Assembly (NCBI GenBank): GCA_905199855.1
Contig: CAJKHY010000020.1
Span: 1 to 16,433, forward strand
DNA length: 16,433 nt
From: an uncultured Clostridium sp.
Lineage (GTDB): Bacteria > Bacillota_I > Bacilli_A > RF39 > UBA660
Direction of reading: 5' to 3'
Shown here: piece by piece, positions 1-5,962 of the stretch
Layout: each line of letters starts with the position of its first letter
How positions within the stretch are numbered: position 1 is the first letter of the stretch
Program-made: the position numbers and the translations under genes
The notes under the pieces: generated by a model
Databases searched by the model: none
Seen by the model: the letters and a program-made list of their open reading frames with translations, nothing else
Told to the model about the DNA's origin: nothing

Positions 1-1
1 T

Positions 2-946
2 ACAACCAACCCAAATGGAGTTATCAACGAAAAGAACACTCAAACTCCCGATGTAGATAAAGAAGTTAAAGAAAACTCAACAGGAAAATATGGTAAAGTA
101 AATGATGCCACAATTGGAGATACTATTGAGTTCAAATCAACCATCACAACAGGAGCAGGTTACACAGACTACATTTTATATGATAAAATGAGCACTGGCC
201 TAACATTAAATGCTAACTCCATTAAAGCATACGTTATTGCTAATAACAATGAAGTTGCAATTGAAACCAGCAATTATACAGTAAACACAAATGTAGAAGG
301 TTATACATTCACAGTAACATTTGATAATGCATTCATTGCAAAACAACCAATTGGCACTAAAATAGTAGTTAAATATACTGCTACATTAAATAAAAATGCT
401 GTTATTGAAGGCGATGGTAACAGCAACGAAACTAACCTAAAATATGGCGATGAAACTACAGATACAAAGAAAACAACAACTTACACATATGCCTTTAACC
501 TAAAGAAAACAGACAAAGATGGTAACGAATTAGAAGGTGCTGAATTTAAACTATATGACAAAGACAATAAAGAAATCTTAGTAGTTTTAAAAGACAGTAC
601 AACTAATACATACCGTGTTGCCGTTAAAGGAGAAACAGGCGTTACTATTAAAGCAGGCTATGCTATAATAGAAGGCTTAGATGCTGGAAAATACTTACTT
701 GAAGAAGTTGTAAACCCAGTAGGATACAACAAACTAACCAGCAAAGTAGAAATTGAAATCAATGCTAAGAATGAAAATAATACCTATACAAGAAATACTG
801 CCACAGTAATTAACTACACAGGAGGACAATTACCAGAAACAGGTAGCACAGGTACAATACTATTTGTAACATTAGGTACAATACTTATCTTAGGATTCGG
901 TTTATTACTAGTAACAAAACTAAGAGCATACAAAGCAAACATATAA
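2..946 (+). CDS. Major (backbone) pilin, LPXTG-anchored, 5' partial
   Basis: Sortase-polymerised pilin subunit displayed on the cell surface. The reading frame is already open at base 2, so the N-terminus with its signal peptide and any YPK pilin-lysine motif lies outside the window; 314 residues are visible. The first visible part (KEVKENSTGKYG...GDTIEF) resembles the isopeptide-forming fimbrial domain. It is followed by a SpaA/CnaB-type domain with the isopeptide-lysine strand YAFNLKKTDKDG (about nt 485-520) and an E-box-like YLLEEVVNPVGY (about nt 690-730) that supplies the bridging glutamate. The C-terminus is a full sorting signal: LPETG (nt 830-844), a hydrophobic segment and a short KLRAYKANI tail. 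Two sortases follow directly, which supports a pilus locus. An internal ATG at 188 is not the start, because the fold continues upstream of it. The family is clear; the role as backbone rather than tip is inferred from its place before the class C sortase. Confidence 0.9.
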   Translation, partial: TTNPNGVINEKNTQTPDVDKEVKENSTGKYGKVNDATIGDTIEFKSTITTGAGYTDYILYDKMSTGLTLNANSIKAYVIANNNEVAIETSNYTVNTNVEGYTFTVTFDNAFIAKQPIGTKIVVKYTATLNKNAVIEGDGNSNETNLKYGDETTDTKKTTTYTYAFNLKKTDKDGNELEGAEFKLYDKDNKEILVVLKDSTTNTYRVAVKGETGVTIKAGYAIIEGLDAGKYLLEEVVNPVGYNKLTSKVEIEINAKNENNTYTRNTATVINYTGGQLPETGSTGTILFVTLGTILILGFGLLLVTKLRAYKANI

Positions 947-953
947 TAACTAG

Positions 954-999
954 TTTGGTATTTGGAAAAGGAGTCAAAATCTCCTTTCCACATATCAAA
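954..999 (+). promoter_or_regulatory. Long intercistronic hairpin between pilin and sortase
   Basis: Arms at 954-973 and 981-999 pair over about 18 bp (core GGAAAAGGAG against CTCCTTTCC with one bulged A, then TGG/CCA and TTTG/CAAA outside). The 7-nt loop is TCAAAAT. No U-tract follows; AAATAAAAAG comes next. It therefore looks like a partial attenuator, processing site or 3' mRNA stabiliser that would keep major pilin mRNA more abundant than the downstream sortase mRNA. The pairing is seen; the role is inferred. Confidence 0.65.
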
Positions 1000-1028
1000 T
1001 AAAAAGATAAAAGTGAGGTAAAAGCATT

Positions 1029-1880
1029 ATGAAAAAGCGTAAAACGACAATTATTATGATAATATTTTTTTTCATAGGACTTTTAACTCTATTTTATCCC
1101 ACATTAAGCAATTATTACAATGAAAAAAAACAGTCAAGAATGATATCTAACTATGAAAACATTTTGAATAGTACCAACACCATTAATTTTGATGAACTAA
1201 AAGAAAAAGCCATTAACTACAACAAAGAATTAAATAAATTAAAAGAACCCCTTTTTAATTATGGTAACCTAAACAACTATTATGACTTATTAAACATCAA
1301 TAAAGACGGTATGATGGGCTATCTTACTATAGATAAAATAAAATTAGAATTACCTATCTACCATGGTACTAGCAATGAAGTATTAAACTCTAGTGTTGGA
1401 CACTTAGAAGGAACATCGCTTCCAATTGGAGGTCCCTCCACCCATAGTGTCCTATCAGCCCACAGAGGACTACCTTCAGCCAAACTATTTACTAACCTAG
1501 ACAAGTTAGAAATAGGAGATACATTCAAAATAGCTATCCTAGATGAAGTGCTAAACTACCAAATAGACAAAATCATGATAGTTAAACCAAACAATAGAAA
1601 TAACATCAAAATAGAAGAAAACAAAGACTACGTTACCTTACTTACCTGTACCCCCTATGGAATAAATACACATAGACTACTAGTAAGAGGAACAAGAATA
1701 GAAAATACAAAGAAAACAACATACATAACTACTGAAGGATTTAAAATTAACAATTTAATAGTGGTACCCATCTTGACCATACCCATCATCATACTACTAT
1801 TAATAATAACAATAATTAAACCAGTAAAAAAGGTTAATATTAATAAATATGAAGAATTTCTTTATCCACACGGAAGATAA
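1029..1880 (+). CDS. Class C (pilus-polymerising) sortase
   Basis: Transpeptidase that cleaves the pilin LPXTG signal and joins it to a lysine of the next pilin subunit outside the membrane. The 283-residue protein has the class C topology: an N-terminal membrane segment (about 7-24) and a second C-terminal one (about 243-263), with the catalytic domain between. Catalytic residues are visible: His145 in LSAHRG, Cys207 in LLTCTPYG and Arg216 in THRLLVRG. The lid region around 73-78 reads EPLFNY and lacks the usual DP(F/W/Y) motif, so lid control of the active site may differ. A GAGG ribosome site lies 10 bases before the ATG. It sits between the two pilin genes, 82 bp after the major pilin and 15 bp before the next, as in SpaA-type operons. 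Confidence 0.9.
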   Translation: MKKRKTTIIMIIFFFIGLLTLFYPTLSNYYNEKKQSRMISNYENILNSTNTINFDELKEKAINYNKELNKLKEPLFNYGNLNNYYDLLNINKDGMMGYLTIDKIKLELPIYHGTSNEVLNSSVGHLEGTSLPIGGPSTHSVLSAHRGLPSAKLFTNLDKLEIGDTFKIAILDEVLNYQIDKIMIVKPNNRNNIKIEENKDYVTLLTCTPYGINTHRLLVRGTRIENTKKTTYITTEGFKINNLIVVPILTIPIIILLLIITIIKPVKKVNINKYEEFLYPHGR

Positions 1881-1895
1881 AATAGGAGGTCATAT

Positions 1896-2780
1896 ATGAA
1901 AAAGTACGCATATATTTTACTGTTTCTATGCTTGATAAACATTACCCATGTCAAAGCAGAAAGCAATAACACCATAGACTTTAACAAAAAAGGCTCTATT
2001 GAAATAACATTAAGCATAAAAGAAGAAGAAACCAAAATAGAAGGAGCCTCAATCACAATTTACAAAGTTGCGCATGCCAAAGAAGAAAACCATAACCTAA
2101 TATTTGAATATACAAATGAGTTTTCATCATGTCAAGCTTCCCTAAAAAACTTAGAAACTAATAGCATAACAAGTGAAATAGATAAATGCCTAAATAATAA
2201 TATAAAAGGCACCACCTTAGTTACTAACAAAGAAGGAACAGTAACATTTAATGACTTAGAATTAGGTTTATACCTAGTTAAACAAACTAGCAGAGTAGAA
2301 AACTATTCCCAAATAGAACCATTTTTAGTCATGCTACCCAGAGTAATAGATAACAAATGGGAATATAACATCAAGTCAAAGCCTAAAACTGACATTACCA
2401 GAGTAATAGATATTACTGTTAAAAAAGTATGGAACCTAAATAATAGCAACACATCAGGGGAAATAAATGTTCCAAAAAGTGTTGAAATAGCCTTATTACT
2501 TGACGAAGAATTAATAGATAAAGTTATCTTAAATAAAGATAACAATTGGACTCACACTTGGAAATATTTACAAAAAAGTGATAAATACAGAGTACTAGAA
2601 ACCAAAGTTCCAAAAGGTTATACAGCAACATATTGGCAAGAAGATAATTTATTCATTGTTACAAACACAAAAACCTTAGTTTATACAGGACAAATGCGTT
2701 TCCTAGTAGAAATACTATCTTCTATAGGAATAATATTTATTATAGCTAGTTTAATATATAACAAGGTAAGCAATGAATAA
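1896..2780 (+). CDS. Second pilin: CnaB-type protein with LVYTG sorting signal
   Basis: Secreted, cell-wall-sorted pilin-like protein, probably the minor or basal subunit. It has 294 residues: a signal peptide (about 1-21, ending VKA), a first beta domain (about 34-163) with a GLYLVKQ strand like the E-box region of pilins, and a CnaB-type domain (about 170-260) with the strand DITVKKVW (Lys176/177) and the E-box YRVLETKVPKGY (Glu235). The C-terminus has the layout of a sorting signal: LVYTG at 261-265, a hydrophobic stretch to about 287 and a short YNKVSNE tail. The Pro of LPXTG is replaced by Val. The AGGAGG site is strong. Its last 8 bases overlap the next sortase, which suggests coupled translation with the enzyme that processes it. 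The pilin-like fold is well supported; the basal role is inferred. Confidence 0.8.
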   Translation: MKKYAYILLFLCLINITHVKAESNNTIDFNKKGSIEITLSIKEEETKIEGASITIYKVAHAKEENHNLIFEYTNEFSSCQASLKNLETNSITSEIDKCLNNNIKGTTLVTNKEGTVTFNDLELGLYLVKQTSRVENYSQIEPFLVMLPRVIDNKWEYNIKSKPKTDITRVIDITVKKVWNLNNSNTSGEINVPKSVEIALLLDEELIDKVILNKDNNWTHTWKYLQKSDKYRVLETKVPKGYTATYWQEDNLFIVTNTKTLVYTGQMRFLVEILSSIGIIFIIASLIYNKVSNE

Positions 2781-3330
2781 AACAGCAAAAACATTATTCA
2801 TAATTGGCGTTTCATGTATTCTTTTATCCCTATTACTATTAGCCCGTTTTGAAATAGAAGAAGTATATTCAAAAGAAATGAACAGTGGAACCATGAGTGT
2901 TTTACTAGAAAAAACTAAGAAAATAGAAGATAAAAAAGAAAGCATTACAATAAACGGCTTAGAATATGTTGGATACTTAGAAATTCCAACATTAAACCTT
3001 AACCTAGCTATTACCAAAAATTATTCCTATGAATCACTTAAAATATCACCATCTATTTATTATGGTTCCATTAAAAGTAAAAATTTAGTTATATGTGGAC
3101 ATTCATATAAAGCCCATTTTGGTTCTTTATATAAATTAAAAAAAGGAGATACTATTATATTTACTGATATATCAAATAATAAATACGTATATGAAGTAGA
3201 ACTAATAGAAGAGTTATCACCTACATCTATTAAAGAAATGATCGAAAGTGATTTTGATTTAACCCTTTATACTTGTACCAAAGATGCCTTAAAAAGAGTA
3301 GTAGTAAGATGTAATATGATTAGTAATTAA
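2773..3330 (+). CDS. Sortase, single membrane anchor, pilus-locus type
   Basis: Second sortase of the locus. It has 185 residues, an N-terminal membrane segment (about 8-24) and no C-terminal one, unlike the class C enzyme upstream. The catalytic core is complete: the beta-strand lead-in YVGYLEIPTLNLNLAI (65-80), His110 in ICGHSY, Cys168 in LYTCTK and an arginine at 175 or 179 in KRVVVRC. The start codon lies inside the end of the preceding pilin gene (8-bp overlap), so the two are probably made in fixed ratio. The likely task is to attach the pilus base, perhaps by recognising the atypical LVYTG motif of the overlapping gene. Membership of the sortase family is secure; class and substrate are inferred. 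Confidence 0.88.
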   Translation: MNKTAKTLFIIGVSCILLSLLLLARFEIEEVYSKEMNSGTMSVLLEKTKKIEDKKESITINGLEYVGYLEIPTLNLNLAITKNYSYESLKISPSIYYGSIKSKNLVICGHSYKAHFGSLYKLKKGDTIIFTDISNNKYVYEVELIEELSPTSIKEMIESDFDLTLYTCTKDALKRVVVRCNMISN

Positions 3331-3347
3331 AAACTAATCTTTTTTTT
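3318..3347 (+). terminator. Rho-independent terminator of the pilus operon
   Basis: GATTAGT (3318-3324) pairs with ACTAATC (3333-3339) and is followed at once by eight T's. The stem includes the last codons and stop of the sortase gene, so the operon ends tightly here. Confidence 0.85.
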
Positions 3348-3448
3348 GTTTGCCCTTGCTACGCTGTTATAATGCTTAAGAACAACACAAATATCAAAAA
3401 ACTTACAAATTACCTAATAAAAAATCTACAAATTATCGAAAAAAAGTA

Positions 3449-3477
3449 TTATAATATTATTATATCTATGCTAAAAT
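3449..3477 (+). promoter_or_regulatory. Putative promoter ahead of the ATPase pseudogene
   Basis: TTATAA (3449-3454), a 17-base spacer and TAAAAT (3472-3477), preceded by TGC as in an extended -10 element. The same TATGCTAAAAT string occurs in the sepF promoter. A second possible extended -10, TGTTATAAT (3365-3373), lies upstream with a poor -35. AAGGAG follows before ATG 3497. It may now drive the liaF-like genes, which have no closer promoter. Confidence 0.45.
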
Positions 3478-3496
3478 TACTATAAGGAGACTATTT

Positions 3497-4172
3497 ATGA
3501 GTGAATATTGAAATATAATAGTGGACAATGTACTTTTAAAAAAAATTAAAAAGTAAAGGTGTCGTTTTAATTCAAGGACCCAAATGGTGTGGAAAAACAA
3601 CCACCGCAGAACAAGCATCTAAAAGCATCTTATATATGACTAATCCCAGTGAAAAAAAGAGAATCGTACTTAGTAGATATTAACCCAAGTATATTATTAA
3701 AAGGTGATGTTCAAAGACTAATTGATGAGTGACAAATTGCACCAAAACTATGGGATGTGGTTAGATTTGAAGTAGATAAGCGTAGTGGTGAAGGACAATT
3801 TATATTGACTGGTTCGGCAGTTCCAGCGGATAATAAAAAATATGACACTGTATGAATAGGAGAACCGACAGGAGAAGTTAGTTTGAAAGAAAAATTTGAT
3901 GGCAAACAAATACAAGTGGAATAAATAAATTAACATTTGAAGATATAGCATATCTATGTTGTCGTAGGGGATTTCCTAGAAGCATTTTTATGGATAAAGA
4001 AATTGCCCTAGAACAGGCATTTGATTATTACGATGCCATTGTAAATACAGATATATCAAAAGTAGATAGAGTAAATAGAAGTCCCAAACGAGTAAAGAAC
4101 CTAATACATGGTTATGCTTATCAAAGAAAAGATGGTATATATATTGTACCGATAGGTTGCTTAAAAAAATAA
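3497..4172 (+). pseudogene. Decayed AAA ATPase with DUF4143 (AAA_14 family)
   Basis: Remnant of a P-loop ATPase of the AAA_14/DUF4143 type, usually about 400-430 residues; only about 225 codons' worth of sequence remains. Recognisable pieces occur in successive frames. IVDNVLLKK starts near 3518. KLKSKGVVLIQGPKWCGKTTT carries the Walker A motif (3576-3599). From 3673, DINPSILLKGDVQRLIDE leads to APKLWDVVRF and FILTGSAVPA. MTLYE starts at 3842, GEPTGEVSL at 3859, and NKLTFEDIAYLCC through AFDYYDAIVNTDISKVD at about 3924-4068. The end is AYQRKDGIYIVPIGCLKK. A TGA (3730-3732) replaces the Trp of LIDEWQ. There are at least four frame changes, one in an A-run near 3541. Segments are missing between SAVPADN and MTLYE, and between NLIHGYA and the C-terminal end. 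An intact 60-codon frame at 3990-4172 is only part of this remnant. Confidence 0.88.
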
Positions 4173-4201
4173 TAAATAAAAAAAATAATGGAGGTAATAA
4201 T

Positions 4202-4876
4202 ATGAATAAAATAAGTAATTATATATGGGGTTTAGTTTTGGTATTACTTGGGGTAATTATAGGTTTAAATACAATGGGAATAACTAGTATTAATTTATTC
4301 TTTGATGGCTGGTGGACCTTATTTATAATCGTTCCATGCTTTATAAATCTATTTAAAGATAAAGACAAAACAGGTAGCATAATTGGCCTTATTATAGGCG
4401 TTTCTCTACTACTATCATGTCTAGGCATAATGGATTTTAGTATTATATGGAAATTATTAATACCTATAATTTTAGTAATCGTAGGACTTTCTCTTATCTT
4501 TAAAGATACCATGAATAGCAAAGTAAAAGAAGAAATTAAAAAATTACAAAACAACAATGGCAAAGAATATTATGCAACATTCTCAGGACAAAACTTAGAT
4601 TTCTCTAATGAAGACTTTAATAATTGCACACTTAATGCAATATTTGGGGGTATCAAATGTGATTTAAAAAAAGCCAACATCAAAAAAGATACCTTAATAA
4701 ATGTAGTTTCTGTTTTTGGAGGTGTAACCATATATGTACCAGATGATGTTAAAATAAAAGTAAATTCTACTTCTATATTTGGCGGAGTAAGTAACGAAAA
4801 GAAGAACAACAAAGAAGAAAAGGAAACAATATACATAAATGCTACATGCCTATTTGGAGGAGTAGAAATTAAATGA
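4202..4876 (+). CDS. LiaF-like membrane protein (DUF5668 plus LiaF C-terminal domain)
   Basis: Predicted envelope-stress protein of 224 residues. Its first half has about four membrane segments (about 8-25, 34-50, 58-76, 81-100) of the DUF5668/LiaI-LiaF type. Its second half is a soluble beta domain like the C-terminus of LiaF, with FGG turns repeated at 148-150, 172-174, 193-195 and 218-220. In Bacillus, LiaF holds back the LiaRS two-component system until the wall is stressed; no LiaRS genes are visible here, so the same role is not shown. I chose ATG 4202 because GGAGG lies 7 bases before it and the membrane segment starts at once; an earlier start at 4157 would run through the pseudogene end. 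The gene ends in TGA inside an ATGA overlap with the next gene, so the two are coupled. Confidence 0.8.
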   Translation: MNKISNYIWGLVLVLLGVIIGLNTMGITSINLFFDGWWTLFIIVPCFINLFKDKDKTGSIIGLIIGVSLLLSCLGIMDFSIIWKLLIPIILVIVGLSLIFKDTMNSKVKEEIKKLQNNNGKEYYATFSGQNLDFSNEDFNNCTLNAIFGGIKCDLKKANIKKDTLINVVSVFGGVTIYVPDDVKIKVNSTSIFGGVSNEKKNNKEEKETIYINATCLFGGVEIK

Positions 4877-5676
4877 ATAGCGTTCAAAGATTAATTAAAT
4901 ACCTAGCGATAGCCTTTGCTTTCCTTTTAATATTTGGAATACTATCTAGTATAATCGAGTGTGCCATGTCACTTGACAAGGCTATCAATAAAAAAGATAA
5001 TGAAATAAATTTCAAAGATTTAGAACTAGAAGATATTAGTATTTTAGATATTGATATTGGTAGCACCAATTTAATTATTAAAGAAGGAGATAGCTTCAAA
5101 GCAGAAACAAATAACAAATCCATTAATTGCAAGCAAGACAATAATAAATTATTTATTAAAGAAAAAAAGAAAAATTGGTTTAACTTTGACAAAGATAACG
5201 ATTTAATAGTATATATACCATCATATATGGTACTTGATAATACTAAAATAGAAGGTGGAGCGGGCAAAATAACAATAGAAAAATTATCTACCAAAGAATT
5301 ATCATTATCACTTGGAACAGGCAAAGTTATGGTTAATAACCTAAGAACTCTAAAAGAAACTGACATTGATGGAGGAGCTGGAGAAATAATTATCACCAAC
5401 AGTGATATTACTAAATTAGATTTAGATATGGGTGTTGGCAAAACCAAGATTAATGCTAAACTAAATGGTAATAATAAAATAGATGGTGGAGTAGGAAGTC
5501 TAAACTTAAATTTAATTGGTAAAGAAGACGATTACCGTATTACCTTAGATAAAGGTATTGGAAGTGCCTATTTAAAAGGTAATAATATGATAGATAAAAA
5601 AACATATGGTGATGGTGATACCATATTAGATGTTGACGGAGGCATAGGAAATATTAACATCAACATTACAAGATAG
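4873..5676 (+). CDS. DUF4097-like membrane-anchored beta-repeat protein
   Basis: Has 267 residues. One N-terminal membrane segment (about 8-30) is followed by a long repetitive beta region. GGxG or GxG turns recur at 128-131, 148-150, 167-170, 187-189, 205-208, 228-230 and 256-259. Most lie 19-20 residues apart, each followed by a short alternating hydrophobic strand (KITIE, KVMVN, EIIIT, TKINA, SLNLN, NININ). This is the pattern of a DUF4097/adhesin-like beta-solenoid and echoes the FGG repeats of the gene before it. Both genes share a 4-base ATGA overlap, so they probably work together at the outer face of the membrane. The biochemical role is unknown; DUF4097 genes often sit beside PspC- or LiaF-like stress genes. 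Confidence 0.72.
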   Translation: MNSVQRLIKYLAIAFAFLLIFGILSSIIECAMSLDKAINKKDNEINFKDLELEDISILDIDIGSTNLIIKEGDSFKAETNNKSINCKQDNNKLFIKEKKKNWFNFDKDNDLIVYIPSYMVLDNTKIEGGAGKITIEKLSTKELSLSLGTGKVMVNNLRTLKETDIDGGAGEIIITNSDITKLDLDMGVGKTKINAKLNGNNKIDGGVGSLNLNLIGKEDDYRITLDKGIGSAYLKGNNMIDKKTYGDGDTILDVDGGIGNININITR

Positions 5677-5702
5677 ATAACTATTAGAAAAAAATAATAT
5701 AG

Positions 5703-5731
5703 TTGGCAAAAAAACATAAAAATAGTAAAAT
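5703..5731 (+). promoter_or_regulatory. Promoter-like site in the DUF4097-rnj gap
   Basis: TTGGCA (5703-5708), 17 bases, TAAAAT (5726-5731). The -10 lies in a 23-base block, AATAGTAAAAT-N-AATATATAAGA, that recurs with one difference at the promoter of the small gene at 14792. It points into a region with no convincing protein gene. Confidence 0.55.
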
Positions 5732-5766
5732 TAATATATAAGAATAACAGAAGTTAGGTATTTAAA

Positions 5767-5871
5767 ATGAATAGAATATATCTAACAAACTACAATTCTT
5801 ATACATCTTCAATAGGTTTCATGTCGTGCTACTACGTTCAATTAACTGTGTCTAGTACAAAGATTAGATGA
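5767..5871 (+). other. Doubtful 34-codon frame inside a possible small RNA
   Basis: An ATG frame of 34 codons (MNRIYLTNYN... to ...TVSSTKIR) follows the promoter at 5703-5731 by about 35 bases. There is no good ribosome site (GTTAGG is the nearest) and no recognisable domain or membrane segment. It also runs into the stem of the hairpin at 5845-5890. I think an untranslated RNA or a decayed small gene is more likely than a real peptide. The rest of the 5677-5943 gap is A/T-rich and holds nothing else I recognise except the hairpin and the terminator. Confidence 0.2.
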
Positions 5872-5890
5872 AAAATTAACTAGACATAGT
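5845..5890 (+). ncRNA. Strong hairpin, possible small-RNA element
   Basis: ACTGTGTCTAGT (5845-5856) pairs with ACTAGACATAGT (5879-5890) over 12 bp with one G-U pair; the loop is 22 bases. No T-tract follows, so it is not a terminator by itself. It lies 114 bases past a consensus-like promoter and ends about 40 bases before a two-way terminator, so a transcript of roughly 220 bases with this fold is plausible. The pairing is seen; the RNA is inferred. Confidence 0.35.
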
Positions 5891-5931
5891 AAATTTCTTC
5901 TAAAAAATTAAAACTGCAATAGCATAAAACA

Positions 5932-5962
5932 AAAAACAACCTTTTATACTGAGGTTGTTTTT
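5932..5962 (-). terminator. Terminator of rnj, probably bidirectional
   Basis: AAAAACAACCT (5932-5942) and AGGTTGTTTTT (5952-5962) pair perfectly around a 9-base loop. The loop contains the rnj stop codon. Read on the minus strand the stem ends in TTTTTTGTTTT; read on the plus strand it ends in five T's. It therefore separates the two converging transcription units. Confidence 0.8.

Noticed and set aside
188..946. Pilin gene starting at the internal ATG 188.
   Set aside because: The same frame is open to base 2 and encodes the expected fimbrial domain, so the gene is 5' partial.
3730..3732. TGA at the conserved Trp position of LIDEWQ, suggesting UGA read as Trp (Mollicutes code 4).
   Set aside because: The same gene is broken by several frameshifts and deletions, IleRS uses TGG for Trp throughout, and the liaF-like gene stops at TGA within an ATGA overlap. 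A TGG-to-TGA change in a pseudogene explains it.
3990..4172. Intact 60-codon frame that could be annotated as a separate small protein.
   Set aside because: Its sequence is the continuous C-terminal part of the DUF4143 pseudogene, and family motifs continue in the same frame upstream of its ATG.
4884..5447. Long minus-strand open frame opposite the DUF4097-like gene.
   Set aside because: It is a by-product of the repeated, codon-biased plus-strand gene; it has no ribosome site and no family features. The same applies to the other antisense frames, for example 4219-4563, 4570-4887, 8405-8719 and 2303-2545.
5677..5702. Inverted repeat AACTAT...ATAGTT after the DUF4097 gene as a terminator.
   Set aside because: The stem is short and bulged and has no T-tract; the transcript may run on to the hairpin at 5932-5962.
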